Positions 1 through 9,454 of a stretch of 64,000 nucleotides of DNA are shown here, piece after piece. The translations under genes and the position numbers were made by a program. Each line of letters starts with the position of its first letter. Position 1 is the first letter of the stretch. This DNA is from Pyrus communis (lineage: Eukaryota; Streptophyta; Magnoliopsida; Rosales; Rosaceae), in the NCBI RefSeq assembly GCF_963583255.1, contig NC_084807.1, positions 26,982,381 to 27,046,380 on the forward strand, in the 5' to 3' direction. The notes beneath the pieces are model-generated. The model saw nothing but the letters and a program-made list of their open reading frames with translations, made no database searches and was not told the origin of the DNA.

Positions 1-514
1 GAGAAAGTGGGGATAATGTACAAGCTCGTAGTACTGCAAATTATTATACATAACCTACTAAAGGAATTTTTTTCCATAAAAAAATAGAAACTAGGGAACA
101 TTCTTATTAATTTCTTGCGACTCATCGTAAATGCAAAGAAAATAAAACAAGAAATAGGGTGAATTTACTTCGAACTCATTTGTTCATATCAAAGGCAAAA
201 AGGACTTATAGTTGTGCCCGTCCAGGCAGCCCGGAAGGAAGCGCATACAAACCATACCCTTAGATTTTAGAGAACTTTAACAAAAAATTATCGGTATTGT
301 TCACTTTAACGAAAAATCATATTTTCATACTAAAAAGTCAATTATAGTATTATTCACTTTACCTTTTATTTTGTCATTTTCGTTAAAATTCAAAGTTTTC
401 AAACCATTTTCTTTAGTTTTTCTTATATTTTAGTCCGACTCACCTTCATCGATCACATCTCTTTGTGTTTGGTACATTAATAGGAGCATCCAAGTACAAA
501 AATATAAGCATAGC
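1..514. other. AT-rich intergenic stretch
   Basis: No gene is visible. Positions 268-420 hold one copy of a short dispersed repeat (listed separately). The rest is unique-looking AT-rich sequence ending in the 5-bp duplication aagac (515-519) that borders the solo LTR. Confidence 0.6.
268..420 (-). repeat. Short dispersed repeat, family C, copy 1
   Basis: About 150 bp, recognised by the core TTCACTTTAACGAAAAATCA followed by a second TTCACTTTA-type motif and a TTTTCGTTAAAATTCAAA-like end. The same arrangement recurs at 5963-6115 in this orientation and at 31420-31572 and 49905-50057 inverted. Four copies in 64 kb with conserved ends suggest a MITE or SINE-like element. No clear terminal inverted repeat was found, so the class is open. 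Confidence 0.7.
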
Positions 515-1236
515 AAGACTGTAACATCCCGTCCCGAAACTAACGAAACGTACGTGTGAATTTACAATTTTACCCCCCTAGCTGTTATTTTACGTGTATT
601 TTTGTGTTGTGTGGTGTGGTAGGACCACACACAATCATACATTTTCTTTTTCTTCCCGGGATTCCCTCCCTCATTCCCTCACTCTGTCTACTCTCTCTCT
701 CTCTCTCTCTTCCTCCCCGAGTCCTCTCTTCTTCTTCCTTCTGCAAACACACGGACACACATACAAACCTATCAAACCTTCACCAATCAAGAAACTAAGA
801 CCACCATCGTGTTCGTGGAGCTGAGAGGAGTTCAAATGTGCCATTTTCAGGTAAGGAAAACACCATTTTCACGTCGATATCACGAGGTCCGATTTGAACA
901 CTGTTCATGCAAACCTAAACTAGCTTGTTTTTGGAATTTCTAAGCTTGTAGTTGTGCTTGTGAGGTCCCAAGGAGCCTCGGAGTAGTTCGTTGGGTGAAT
1001 TTGGACGTCGGGAAGGCTAGGTTCGAAGTTGGCCGAACTTTGAAGTCGTGGACAGGTATGATCTAGCAACTTTTAGGCCTTAAAACTAGTCTAACGTGAT
1101 TCTACTAGTCCTAAGCTTCATTTTGGTATAAAGAACGTGAAATTTGGTTGAAAAACGAAGGAGAAAACAAAGTTAGAAATTTTCCCAGTTTTCCGGCGCC
1201 GTCGCCGGCGCCGGAGGTTCGCCGGAGAAGAAAGAG

Positions 1237-1329
1237 GAATATTCCGTTAAGTCTAACGGAATATTCCTAACGGCAGTGACAGAATCCGGTTAGATTTGAC
1301 GGAATATTCCGTCAGTTAACGGAATATTC
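1237..1329. promoter_or_regulatory. Cluster of four GAATATTC palindromes in solo LTR 1
   Basis: GAATATTC occurs at 1237-1244, 1259-1266, 1302-1309 and 1322-1329. The third sits inside the 18-bp perfect palindrome TGACGGAATATTCCGTCA. Each fits the PHR1-binding site GNATATNC and also the two-unit heat-shock pattern GAAnnTTC. Three such sites each are kept in the other two LTR copies. A regulatory role is inference. Confidence 0.55.
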
Positions 1330-2032
1330 CTGACGGCGTCAACTGACGCCGTCAGTGTGCAGTGCACGTGGGCCGCGCGTGGGGGCGCGTAGGTCCGTGC
1401 GTGTTCAGGCGCGTGGGGGCGCGTGCGTGGTCCAAAAATTTTTCTAAAAATATGGGCGTGATCCTGAGGTTGTGTAGGTCACGTTGGTATATTCAATTGT
1501 CCAATTTGAGCAATGTATGAGAAGTTATTACGAGAAGTTGCTTAGGTGCTTTTAAATTAATGTTTTCGTAACTTTGTCGCGTATAGGTGATTCGTTTTCC
1601 GAGGACGAGCGTACACACTCGAGGCAGGGGGGCTACGACCCTTCTAATTACCAGTGAGTGGGCTTTTGTTTTCCGTATATACCTATATACCTCTAAATTC
1701 CCAGAAATAGAATAGAAAAGGTTATATGTTTTATGCCATGCATCATTTGAATATTGTTTACGCATCATCACGTGCATTGGTAATTGGCATACATATATAT
1801 AAATGTGTATTTGGTGCTGTGGACGCACAGGTAAGTGCCAGGTAAACGGTATTCATGTGGTTATGCGTTCCTGTTTATTATGCAATGGTAATTTGAGAGG
1901 TTTAGAGAGCTCATAATCTGCACCCCCGGTGTTAGTGCTCCCGCCCAGGGCCAGGGCACAGCCTTCACGTGTATGTTCACCAGCACCGCATGCTCGCCTT
2001 GGATCCAAGATAGGTGCAAGCCTGTCGTACAG

Positions 2033-2241
2033 ACCACATTAGGTGGTTCCGACTTGTAGGTGACCCGCGATTATCGCACAGCTTCACGTGATCGTAGCAC
2101 TAGAGCATACATATATATAATACACCCAGCTTGTCGTACAGACCACGTTAGGTGGTTCCGACTCGTGTGCAGATTCAGTTATTGAGTTGAGAGTGGAGCT
2201 CTAGATTCAGCCGTACAGGTCACGTTAGGTGACTCCCGGCT
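2033..2241 (+). repeat. Three short hairpin units in solo LTR 1
   Basis: The units have inner stem-loops at 2033-2047 (ACCAC ATTAG GTGGT), 2142-2156 (ACCAC GTTAG GTGGT) and 2219-2233 (GTCAC GTTAG GTGAC). Each is preceded by GTACAG. Each is bounded by a second pairing segment: GTCG with CGAC in units 1 and 2, AGCCG with CGGCT in unit 3. Both stems differ between units by paired substitutions. Related units occur in the other two LTR copies. Confidence 0.7.
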
Positions 2242-2812
2242 GCCAGATTATATATATTCGATGTGAATTACGCTTGAGCATTTATAATTGATTATGATAT
2301 TCTGTAATGGCATATTCTCAAGCATGAATGGCATATTGCAAAGCATGAATGGCATATGTGGAGCATGATTGACATATCTATACATACGTATATATGTTCA
2401 TTTTCTGGGAAGTATACAGGTTTTACGGCGAGGGGTTAGAATGTGTTTTGCTAAAGAGTTTTCAAAGAACTTTGTTTTTGCCCACTCACGCTTTTGTTTT
2501 TGCGCCCCTCCAGGTTCTAGTGGTCTAGAAGGTTCGGTGGTTTATCCCAGAGGGCGTCCCGGCAATTTCTGACAGACATTCACCATTGTAGGGTCACCTT
2601 CGGGTGTACATATGTCGTATCTTTCCTTTTGGACTGTTGTAGGCTTGCTCTGAATTGTGTCTCACATACACTAGTACTTTGTATGTTATTAGGTTTTTAA
2701 TTATTAGTACTTTTATATTACCTTCTTAATTAGCTTCCGCACGCGCACATGGCTACGTCACCTTCGAGTGACGGCCAGCACGCCCTGATCTCGGTCGGGG
2801 TGTGTCAAAGAC

Positions 2813-3660
2813 CGAGTCATTAGTTAAGTGGACTTAAACGAATATTGGCTTTTTGAGCATGACCAAACTACATGCTATTCGGATTCTTAAAGCTCTTTTG
2901 GAAATACATTTAAAATGATTGCAGCACTTTTATGAAAAATAATTTTAGAACTAATCAGTAGTAAAAATGCTAGTGAATCTTGCATAAAACACTTCAAGTG
3001 TTTTTATCCCAAAAATAATTGAATCGAAAGCATTTTAGTCATTTTAAAAAAAAAAATTCAAACTTGCCCTTAAACTTTTATTGGCACTCATTAGGAATAA
3101 ATTCTGACATATAACAACTATTTTTTTCTACCATACTTTTCAAGTGATTTGGTCATAATTTTTTTTTCTTTTTTCGCAAATTATTTTCTTTTTGGCGAAT
3201 CCTCGTGTGATTGTAAATAGTAATGATAGAGAGATTAAATTTGTAAACAAAATTTGAAAAGTTAAAGGATATGAAAATTGATGATTAGTTTATTAGTTAC
3301 ACATTGATAAACGTGTTTATTTCTATTACTAATATATCATTTAATTTGTGAATTTAATTTCCTAATTTAATCCCTTTAGTACTACCAGCGTGAAATATTA
3401 AGGCAATTTAAAACAAAACAAGGAAATAAAAATGGTCAGAATTTGGAAAGCATGTGATATGAGTGTTCTTGATGATCACGTGGCATGTTCTGATCGCTAC
3501 GATCCTTTTCATCAAAATGAACGACCCTGCAGATGATCATCTGCATGTAAGCCCTAATCTGAAGGTACGGAACCCACAAAACAAGACTCAACAACGTGGC
3601 AGCATGTGCATGGGTCATGATGTGTGTACAAATTCCAGAACCGTTGATTGGATTTCCTTC
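2813..3660. other. Upstream region of the TCP gene
   Basis: AT-rich between 2,830 and 3,430, with no ORF of note. From about 3,460 the composition becomes more balanced up to the TATA box at 3664. No known repeat was recognised. Confidence 0.5.
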
Positions 3661-3663
3661 CCC

Positions 3664-3671
3664 TATAAATA
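3664..3671 (+). promoter_or_regulatory. TATA box of the TCP gene
   Basis: TATAAATA lies about 420 bp before the chosen ATG, implying a 5' leader of nearly 400 nt. The leader contains CT-rich tracts (about 3755-3790), common in plant leaders. Confidence 0.6.
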
Positions 3672-4085
3672 GATAGATAAAGCATCGCGGGGGGTCCCCC
3701 TCAGTGGTAGGGCTCGCAAGGAGAAAAAGGAGGAAAAGTGGGGGCTCTTCTGATTCTCTCTCTCTAGGGTTCGTTCCCTCTCTCCCTCCCCTTCATTGTA
3801 CTGTTCCTTTTAAGTTTCATAATTGTTCAAGTATTTGATGTTTCTTTCCATAATTAGTTCATTAATCCAATCTAATCCAAAAGTACGAACAGAGATTTAA
3901 AATCCCAGTAAAAAAATCGTCCTCTGTTCTTGCACTGTTTTCTGCAGCTAACCCAGATTTTTCCTGCTCTTAAATTCTCTTCAGTTCCTCGTTTTACAGC
4001 TTGATTTTGTGTTTTTCCATCGGGGTTTTTTCTGGGTTGTTCAATTTTTCTGAGATTCTTGAAGTCCGGCAGATTTTTGGAGAAG

Positions 4086-5189
4086 ATGAAGTCGAATCAA
4101 AGGCAGAGCCTTGAAGAAAGCAACGAGCTTGAACACGGCGGCGACAGTAACAACACTACCACCACCACCTCAGTGTCCGGCCCATTCGTGGCGGAACCAC
4201 CGGCGACGGTGCTGACGATGAAGGAAGAGCTGACGGACCCAGTTCAACATTTAGACCCGCAGGGATCTCTGTCCATGGGGATTGTTCCGGTACCCGTTTC
4301 TACGGCGCTAAAACCGGCTAGGAGGTCGTCGAAGGACCGCCACACGAAGGTGGAGGGCCGGGGCCGGAGGATCCGAATGCCCGCCGTGTGTGCAGCCAGG
4401 ATTTTTCAACTGACCCGGGAACTCGGCCACAAGTCCGACGGCGAAACCATAAGATGGCTACTGGAGCACGCCGAGCCTGCTATCATTCAAGCCACCGGCT
4501 CAGGGACCGTCCCCGCTATCGCCATCTCTGTCGGCGGCACTCTAAAGATACCCACTACTTCCCCTGCCAGACCCAACGGTGAAATTACCGAAATACCCAA
4601 TAAGAGAAAGAAGATGAGAGGTTCCACGGGTGAGTTCATTGACGCGCACGACCAGAACTCTCTGCCTAGTGGGTTGGCACCCATAGCACCAATGACGTAC
4701 GGTGGCGGTAGAGGTGGAGGTGGCTTTGTGCCTATGTGGCAAGTCGGAGCAACCGGCGCGGCTGGGCCTTTCTTCATGTTTCCGAACTCCGGGGCGATTC
4801 AGAACCAGCCTCAGCTCTGGGCTATTCCAACGGCGGATTCCACGACGCCGATTTTCAATTTCCAATCCAGACCCATGTCCAATTTCGTCTCTGCATTCCA
4901 ACCTGGGGTTCAAGTTGGTGGTATTAGCGGCGGAGATGGGCAGTTGCAGGCTTCTTCGGGCTCGATTTCGAGCGGCACCGCCGCGGGTGGTGGTGGGAGC
5001 TGCTCTTCTAGTTTGGGACAGAGTTTGGACTCGGCCTCGGGGACCAGTGCTGCAGCCGCCGCTGCTGCTGCTCCGCCGAGCTCCGCCACTCAGATGCTGA
5101 GGGATTTTTCGTTGGAGATTTATGATAAGAAGGAGCTTCAGTTCATGGGGCAGGCTGCAAATGCACAAACGACATACTCGGAATCTTGA
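4086..5189 (+). CDS. TCP19: Class I TCP transcription factor (TCP9/TCP19 type)
   Basis: A single-exon gene for a 367-residue nuclear DNA-binding protein. The open frame runs upstream to 4059, but that codon is TTG; the first ATG is at 4086. The TCP domain (non-canonical bHLH) spans about residues 83-137, starting [18 protein letters not shown] and running through [20 protein letters not shown] to [10 protein letters not shown]. The short basic region is that of class I (PCF) TCPs, which bind GGNCCCAC-type sites and act in growth and cell proliferation. The conserved tail [16 protein letters not shown] follows. The rest is low complexity: Ser/Thr-rich N-terminus, Gly-rich middle, and an alanine run near residue 325. 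Sequence places it with TCP9/TCP19. Proximity to the PLP, GMC oxidoreductase and SDH genes favours TCP19 (At5g51910, recalled). The exact paralogue is inferred. Confidence 0.95.
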   Translation: MKSNQRQSLEESNELEHGGDSNNTTTTTSVSGPFVAEPPATVLTMKEELTDPVQHLDPQGSLSMGIVPVPVSTALKPARRSSKDRHTKVEGRGRRIRMPAVCAARIFQLTRELGHKSDGETIRWLLEHAEPAIIQATGSGTVPAIAISVGGTLKIPTTSPARPNGEITEIPNKRKKMRGSTGEFIDAHDQNSLPSGLAPIAPMTYGGGRGGGGFVPMWQVGATGAAGPFFMFPNSGAIQNQPQLWAIPTADSTTPIFNFQSRPMSNFVSAFQPGVQVGGISGGDGQLQASSGSISSGTAAGGGGSCSSSLGQSLDSASGTSAAAAAAAAPPSSATQMLRDFSLEIYDKKELQFMGQAANAQTTYSES

Positions 5190-5962
5190 ATCGGAGTTTT
5201 GAGTCAACTAATTTCTAGGGTTTTTAGAGGGTTTAGGCCTTTATGGTAAGATGCACAAAACTAATTCTGTTTTTGCTTCGTCTCTCTGGGTTTTACTAAT
5301 CAAAAGTCCTCTTTCGGCTTTTGTCTCTACTTTGTGGCCTTAGGTTCAAAGTTTGCATTTCTTATCAAATAAATAGAGCATTCTAGTAAAACCCAGATTG
5401 ATCATTCTAGTAACAATTATGATTTGCGGTTAGTACTCAATGGTTTCGAGAAGTAATTAATAAGAAATACGTGCGTTAATTGGCAAGATTAATGATATCC
5501 ATATCATATTTTTGTATTACATTTTTATACTATTTTAATGACATTTGATATGGACAGCCATATCATTTGAATTAATCAAAATTTTAAATTTAGTTCATTA
5601 TTTAATAAACCAATATTTTAGAAAAATTAGTTAATTAAATGATAATTATAGTATACGATGATGAGTCTTTCTTATTCTTTTTCTTAGGTTTTTTCAAAAT
5701 TTTCAAATGATATGACTATTTACATCAGATGTTATCTAAGTGGTATAAATAGTAATACTCAATTAACATTTAATCATGTACAACTATATCAATTAGTTTA
5801 CAAATTTTATTCAAAAAATTTAATTCCCAAGTATTACTCTTAACAAATTTAATCCTTCTAAAATTTCTCATAAATTTAATACGTATTTAATTAACGATTG
5901 AGACTATAGAAACACATATTGATTTACGATGAAGATTACAGAAGCCGCACATAAAAAGAAGA
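5190..5962. other. TCP 3' region and intergenic DNA
   Basis: Begins with the probable TCP 3' UTR (to about 5400, containing AATAAATAG-like poly(A) signal sequence). It then becomes very AT-rich, with no gene or recognised repeat. Confidence 0.5.
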
Positions 5963-6115
5963 AAGTTTTAATGAAAAGTTCACTGTACTGTTTACTTTAT
6001 CGAAAAATCATATTTTTATATTAAAAAATTAATCAAGTTATTATTTACTTTATCTTTTATTATATCCTTATCATTAAAACTCAAAAATTTCAAATCATTT
6101 TCGTTAGTTACCTTA
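5963..6115 (-). repeat. Short dispersed repeat, family C, copy 2
   Basis: Same layout as 268-420: a TTCACTGTACTGTTTACTTT-type start, then TCGAAAAATCATATTTTTAT, ending with a CATTAAAACTCAAAAATTT-like segment. The most diverged of the four copies. Confidence 0.6.
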
Positions 6116-6564
6116 AGAATCCGAAAGATTTAATCATTAGAAAGCTCAAAGTAGTCGCTTTAGATTTGAGTTGTACACGTGCAAGTTTTGTGGGGGTCAA
6201 CAAAAGAAAACTGAGGTGCGCCACGAAGTGTGGTCATGCGATCGGACCACCTGTCCATAGGAATGCGGGTCCGGCTGCTTTTGTTCTTACTGCTGACCCC
6301 TCGTAGAACGTGGTGGTCCCTGCCCATCGTTTTAGCATTCCAGGCTGTCCCTCGCAACACGTGTCCTTGATTAGGTGTTCTTCTGATTGTAGTATTGTTG
6401 GCAATCCTCACCAAGACGTGGTAAACGGGCCGGGTCAGTGTACATCTAAAAGGCCTGCACTCAAAAGGCCTGGCATTGATTGGATTTTGGGGTTTTGCCT
6501 GTATTCAGAACGCTTTTATTTTTTCCCTTTAAAAAAATGATACAACAGATGGCAAATCACAATT
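6116..6564. other. Intergenic stretch, locally GC-richer
   Basis: Positions 6160-6460 are noticeably less AT-rich than the surroundings. Only short open frames occur and none resembles a known protein. It may be a decayed gene or transposon piece. Confidence 0.4.
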
Positions 6565-6728
6565 ATCTATCATTTTTGAGGGCTGAAAAAATTTACAAAG
6601 ATATTTTAGCCTTCCTATCTATAAGTCTGGCTTCCATACCAGTAGCGGGTTTCGAACTCGAAATCTCTAATTTTTAATTTTAAGGAAATCTCGTAATCCA
6701 TCACTTACCACTAAACCGCGCTCCTGCG
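6565..6728 (-). mobile_element. tRNA-derived SINE-like element
   Basis: On the minus strand an A-box-like GGTTTAGTGGTAAGTG (around 6710) is followed about 45 nt later by a B-box-like GAGTTCGAAACCC (around 6655), the spacing of a tRNA-derived polymerase III promoter. About 90 nt of unrelated body follow. There is no intact tRNA fold, so it is read as a SINE head. No second copy is visible here to confirm the boundaries. Confidence 0.5.
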
Positions 6729-7391
6729 AACATGAATGGCTAGTATAACCAAAGTTTGTGAGTAGGAATATCAAGACGAGTTTACTCTTTAAAAAATAAT
6801 CAAGGGATTCATTTTAACAAAAGTAACATTAACAACCAGGCGGGATTTTTTTGAGTGCAATGATCATTTCTCCTTCAGAAGGAAGTTGGTGCCTGGCAAA
6901 TAACTTTTGACAAAAAACTAATTTCGTTTAATTCTTCTCTATAAAATAAAAAAAGAATAATACATAACAACTTAAAAAACCAAGGGAACGGAAAAACACC
7001 AAAGTGTGGCAACGTCGTCTATATGGTTCGAGTATGTTGTCGTTCAGTAGTAGTCTGTCGCAAAGCAGGGTCGTCCGACTCCGATCACAAACTCCGACGT
7101 TTCAAACTCATTCGGAACTACAATAAAGTTGGATATTTCATAAAGTTTATGTCACTCCGCAAATGCCCAGTTCTCCTTTTTTTTTCAGTGTCGAAGTCGC
7201 TCCCTCAAGTCCCGGCTTCCCAGCCGTGAACTTGGATACCGGTTTCACTCTCAGTCACAGTCGCAGCCTCAACGTTTTATCTTTACGAGCATTTCTATGG
7301 TTAATAATGGCGATTTCTATGCTGTTTGATCACTTGGAATTTCGAGAGCTCTTTCTCAAAACGGACATTGTTTAGGTGATTGGGTTAGACT
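6729..7391. other. Intergenic region before the PPR pseudogene
   Basis: No gene is supported. The last 300 bp may be the old 5' leader of the PPR locus. An in-frame TAG at 7386 stands just before the readable PPR frame, and no ATG precedes it in frame. Confidence 0.4.
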
Positions 7392-9163
7392 TTGAATTCT
7401 ACGAAATGGGTTATCTTAGATTTGATCTATAAATGCAGTAGCTTCCCAAGTTTCAAGCAAATCCATGCACAGATTTTAGCTTCTGGGCTGGCGTCTAATG
7501 ACTTGTTTGCGAGCAGCGTCGTTGTATTTCTCGGAAAATCCGTTACTTCTGTTGATTACGCTTGTGATTTTTTGAAACAAGTTGGTTGGCGCAAGAGCTC
7601 GTTTCCGTTTAATGTGTTGATCTCCGGATGTGCCAGCGGAGACGCCCGCGGGCGGCGCTTTTGGCCTATAGGAGGATCGTGAGAGATGGGTTTTCGCCGG
7701 ATATATATACTGTTCCGGCGGTTGTGAAATCTTGTGTTAGGTTTTTTGGGAAGGGAGAGGGAAGGCAGGTTCATGGGGTGGTTGTGAAGATGGGCTTTCA
7801 GCGTGATGTCTATGTGCAGAACTCGCTTGTGCATTTCTACAGCGTTTGTGGTGATTGCGGTTCTGCGGTCAAGGTGTTTGATGAGATGCCTGATAGAGAT
7901 GCGGTGTCTTGGACTGGCTTGTTATCCGGGCATGTGAAGTCGGGATTGTTTGATGAGGCGCTGTCTTTGTTTTCGAGGATGCATGTGAAGCCGAATGTGG
8001 CAACTTTTGTCAGTGTGCTTGTGGCTTGCAGACGAATGAGGTGTTTGAGTATGGGGAAGGGGATTCACGGATTGATCTTTAAGCGTTCATTGGGGATGGA
8101 TTTGGTGGTAGGCAATGCTGTCTTGGATATGTATATAAAGTTTGAGAGTTTGAGTGATGCGAAGAATTTTTTGGCGAGCTTCCTGATAGGGATAATGTAT
8201 CTTGGACTAGCATGGTAAGTGGATTGGTGCGGCGTAAACATGCAAGGGAGTCACTGGAGTTGTTCCGGGATATGCAAAGTTTAGGCGTTGAGCCTGATAA
8301 AATTATTCTTGCTAGTGTGCTTTTGGCTTGTGCCAGTCTTGGGGCTCTGGATTATGGAAGATAGGTGCATGAGTATATTGATCGTAAGGGTATCAACTAT
8401 CAAATGGGATGTCCATATTGGAACCTCTCTAATTGACAGTATGTGAAGCATGGCCGTACACCTATGGCATTGCAGACTTTTGGATTGCATTGTGGGAATG
8501 TCTCTACATGGAACGGATTGTTAGGTGGTTTAGCAATGCACGGACACGGGCATGAGGCGCTCAAAATTTTTGAAGAAATGACTCAGTCTGGAACTAGACC
8601 GAATGCAGTGACATTTCTAGCCATTTTGACTGCCTGCTGCCATTCGGGTTTGGTTGATGAAGGCTGTCAGTACTTTTATCAAATGATAAGCCAACCTTAC
8701 AATCTTTCCCCAGGGTTAGAACACTATGGTATGGATGCATGGTTGATCTGCTCTGTAGGGCTGGACTTCTGGGTGAAGCTAGGGAGTTGATAAACACTAT
8801 GCCCATGGAACCTGATGTGCTGATATGGGGAGCTCTCCTAATTGCAAGGCCAAAGGTGAAATTGAGCTCTCTCAAGGAATATTAGACCATCTCCTGAAAC
8901 TTAAGTCGCAATAGCGGGGCTTATGTGCTCCTCTCAGACATATGTGCCATAAATAGAAGATGGGTGGATGTAACAAGGGTAAGGAAGTTGATGAAGAAGA
9001 AAGGAATAGAGAAGTCCCCTGGGACGAGTGTTATAGAGGTCGATGGTATGGCTCATGAATTTGTAGTTGGAGATACCAGCCACCCTCAAAAGGACGATAT
9101 CCATATGTTTTTGAACATCCTTGCTAAACAAGTCTACCTTGAGGGGATTTTCCCCATCCATTT
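7392..9163 (+). pseudogene. Decayed PLS-type PPR gene (E/E+ class)
   Basis: Translated pieces in different frames join into one PPR protein: an N-terminal KQIHAQILASGL segment (about 7437), PPR units such as VFDEMPDRDAVSWTGLLSGH (about 7880) and IFEEMTQSGTRPNAVTFLAI (about 8560), and a C-terminal E/E+ region with GTSVIEVDGMAHEFVVGD and SHPQ (about 9020-9095). PPR proteins of this class bind organellar RNA, often for C-to-U editing. The frame is broken by a shift near 7650, another near 8170, a TAG at 8362-8364, further shifts or stops near 8390-8440, one near 8735 and others near 8840-8905. The ATG is also missing. It is not a recent copy of the intact PPR gene at 33 kb, since the repeat sequences differ. 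Confidence 0.9.
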
Positions 9164-9454
9164 CTGATAAGATAGGTATATACTCTCATTTGTCTCTATT
9201 TTTATGTTATAAATTCTGATACTTTAGGAAATGGCCCAGAGCGGGTATTCGATGATTTGAGCATAGAGTATTCTGTAATAAACTTGAATTTTTGCAAGGA
9301 TAAATTTAGGTAACAAAATATGAGATCATGTAACAAGCCAACGAATTATTTGGAAGGTTCTGAAACTCTTTCTGTGAAAGAAGGAATACATCTGTTTTTC
9401 TGCAAATGTCTACACTTGCAGACCAATTAGATAAGCAAAATGTGTAGATATTAC

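Larger units (their letters stand above)
520..2807 (+). mobile_element. Solo LTR, copy 1 (2288 bp)
   Basis: The element starts TGTAACATCCCGTCCCGAAA and ends GGTCGGGGTGTGTCA, the TG...CA ends of an LTR. It is flanked by the identical 5-bp duplication aagac (515-519 and 2808-2812). There is no internal region or second LTR, so it is a solo LTR left by recombination. Two more members lie inverted at 41533-44050 and 46674-48818. All three share a cluster of GAATATTC palindromes, three short hairpin units, and the terminal block with the motif ACGGCCAGCACGCC. The superfamily cannot be told without an internal coding region. Confidence 0.92.

Noticed and set aside
4059..4085. Upstream start giving nine extra residues to the TCP protein
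   Set aside because: Position 4059 is TTG. The first in-frame ATG is 4086.
4542..5207. Long open frame (221 residues) opposite the TCP gene
   Set aside because: It is the complement of the low-complexity TCP coding region; composition is biased (Arg, Ser) and no domain is seen.
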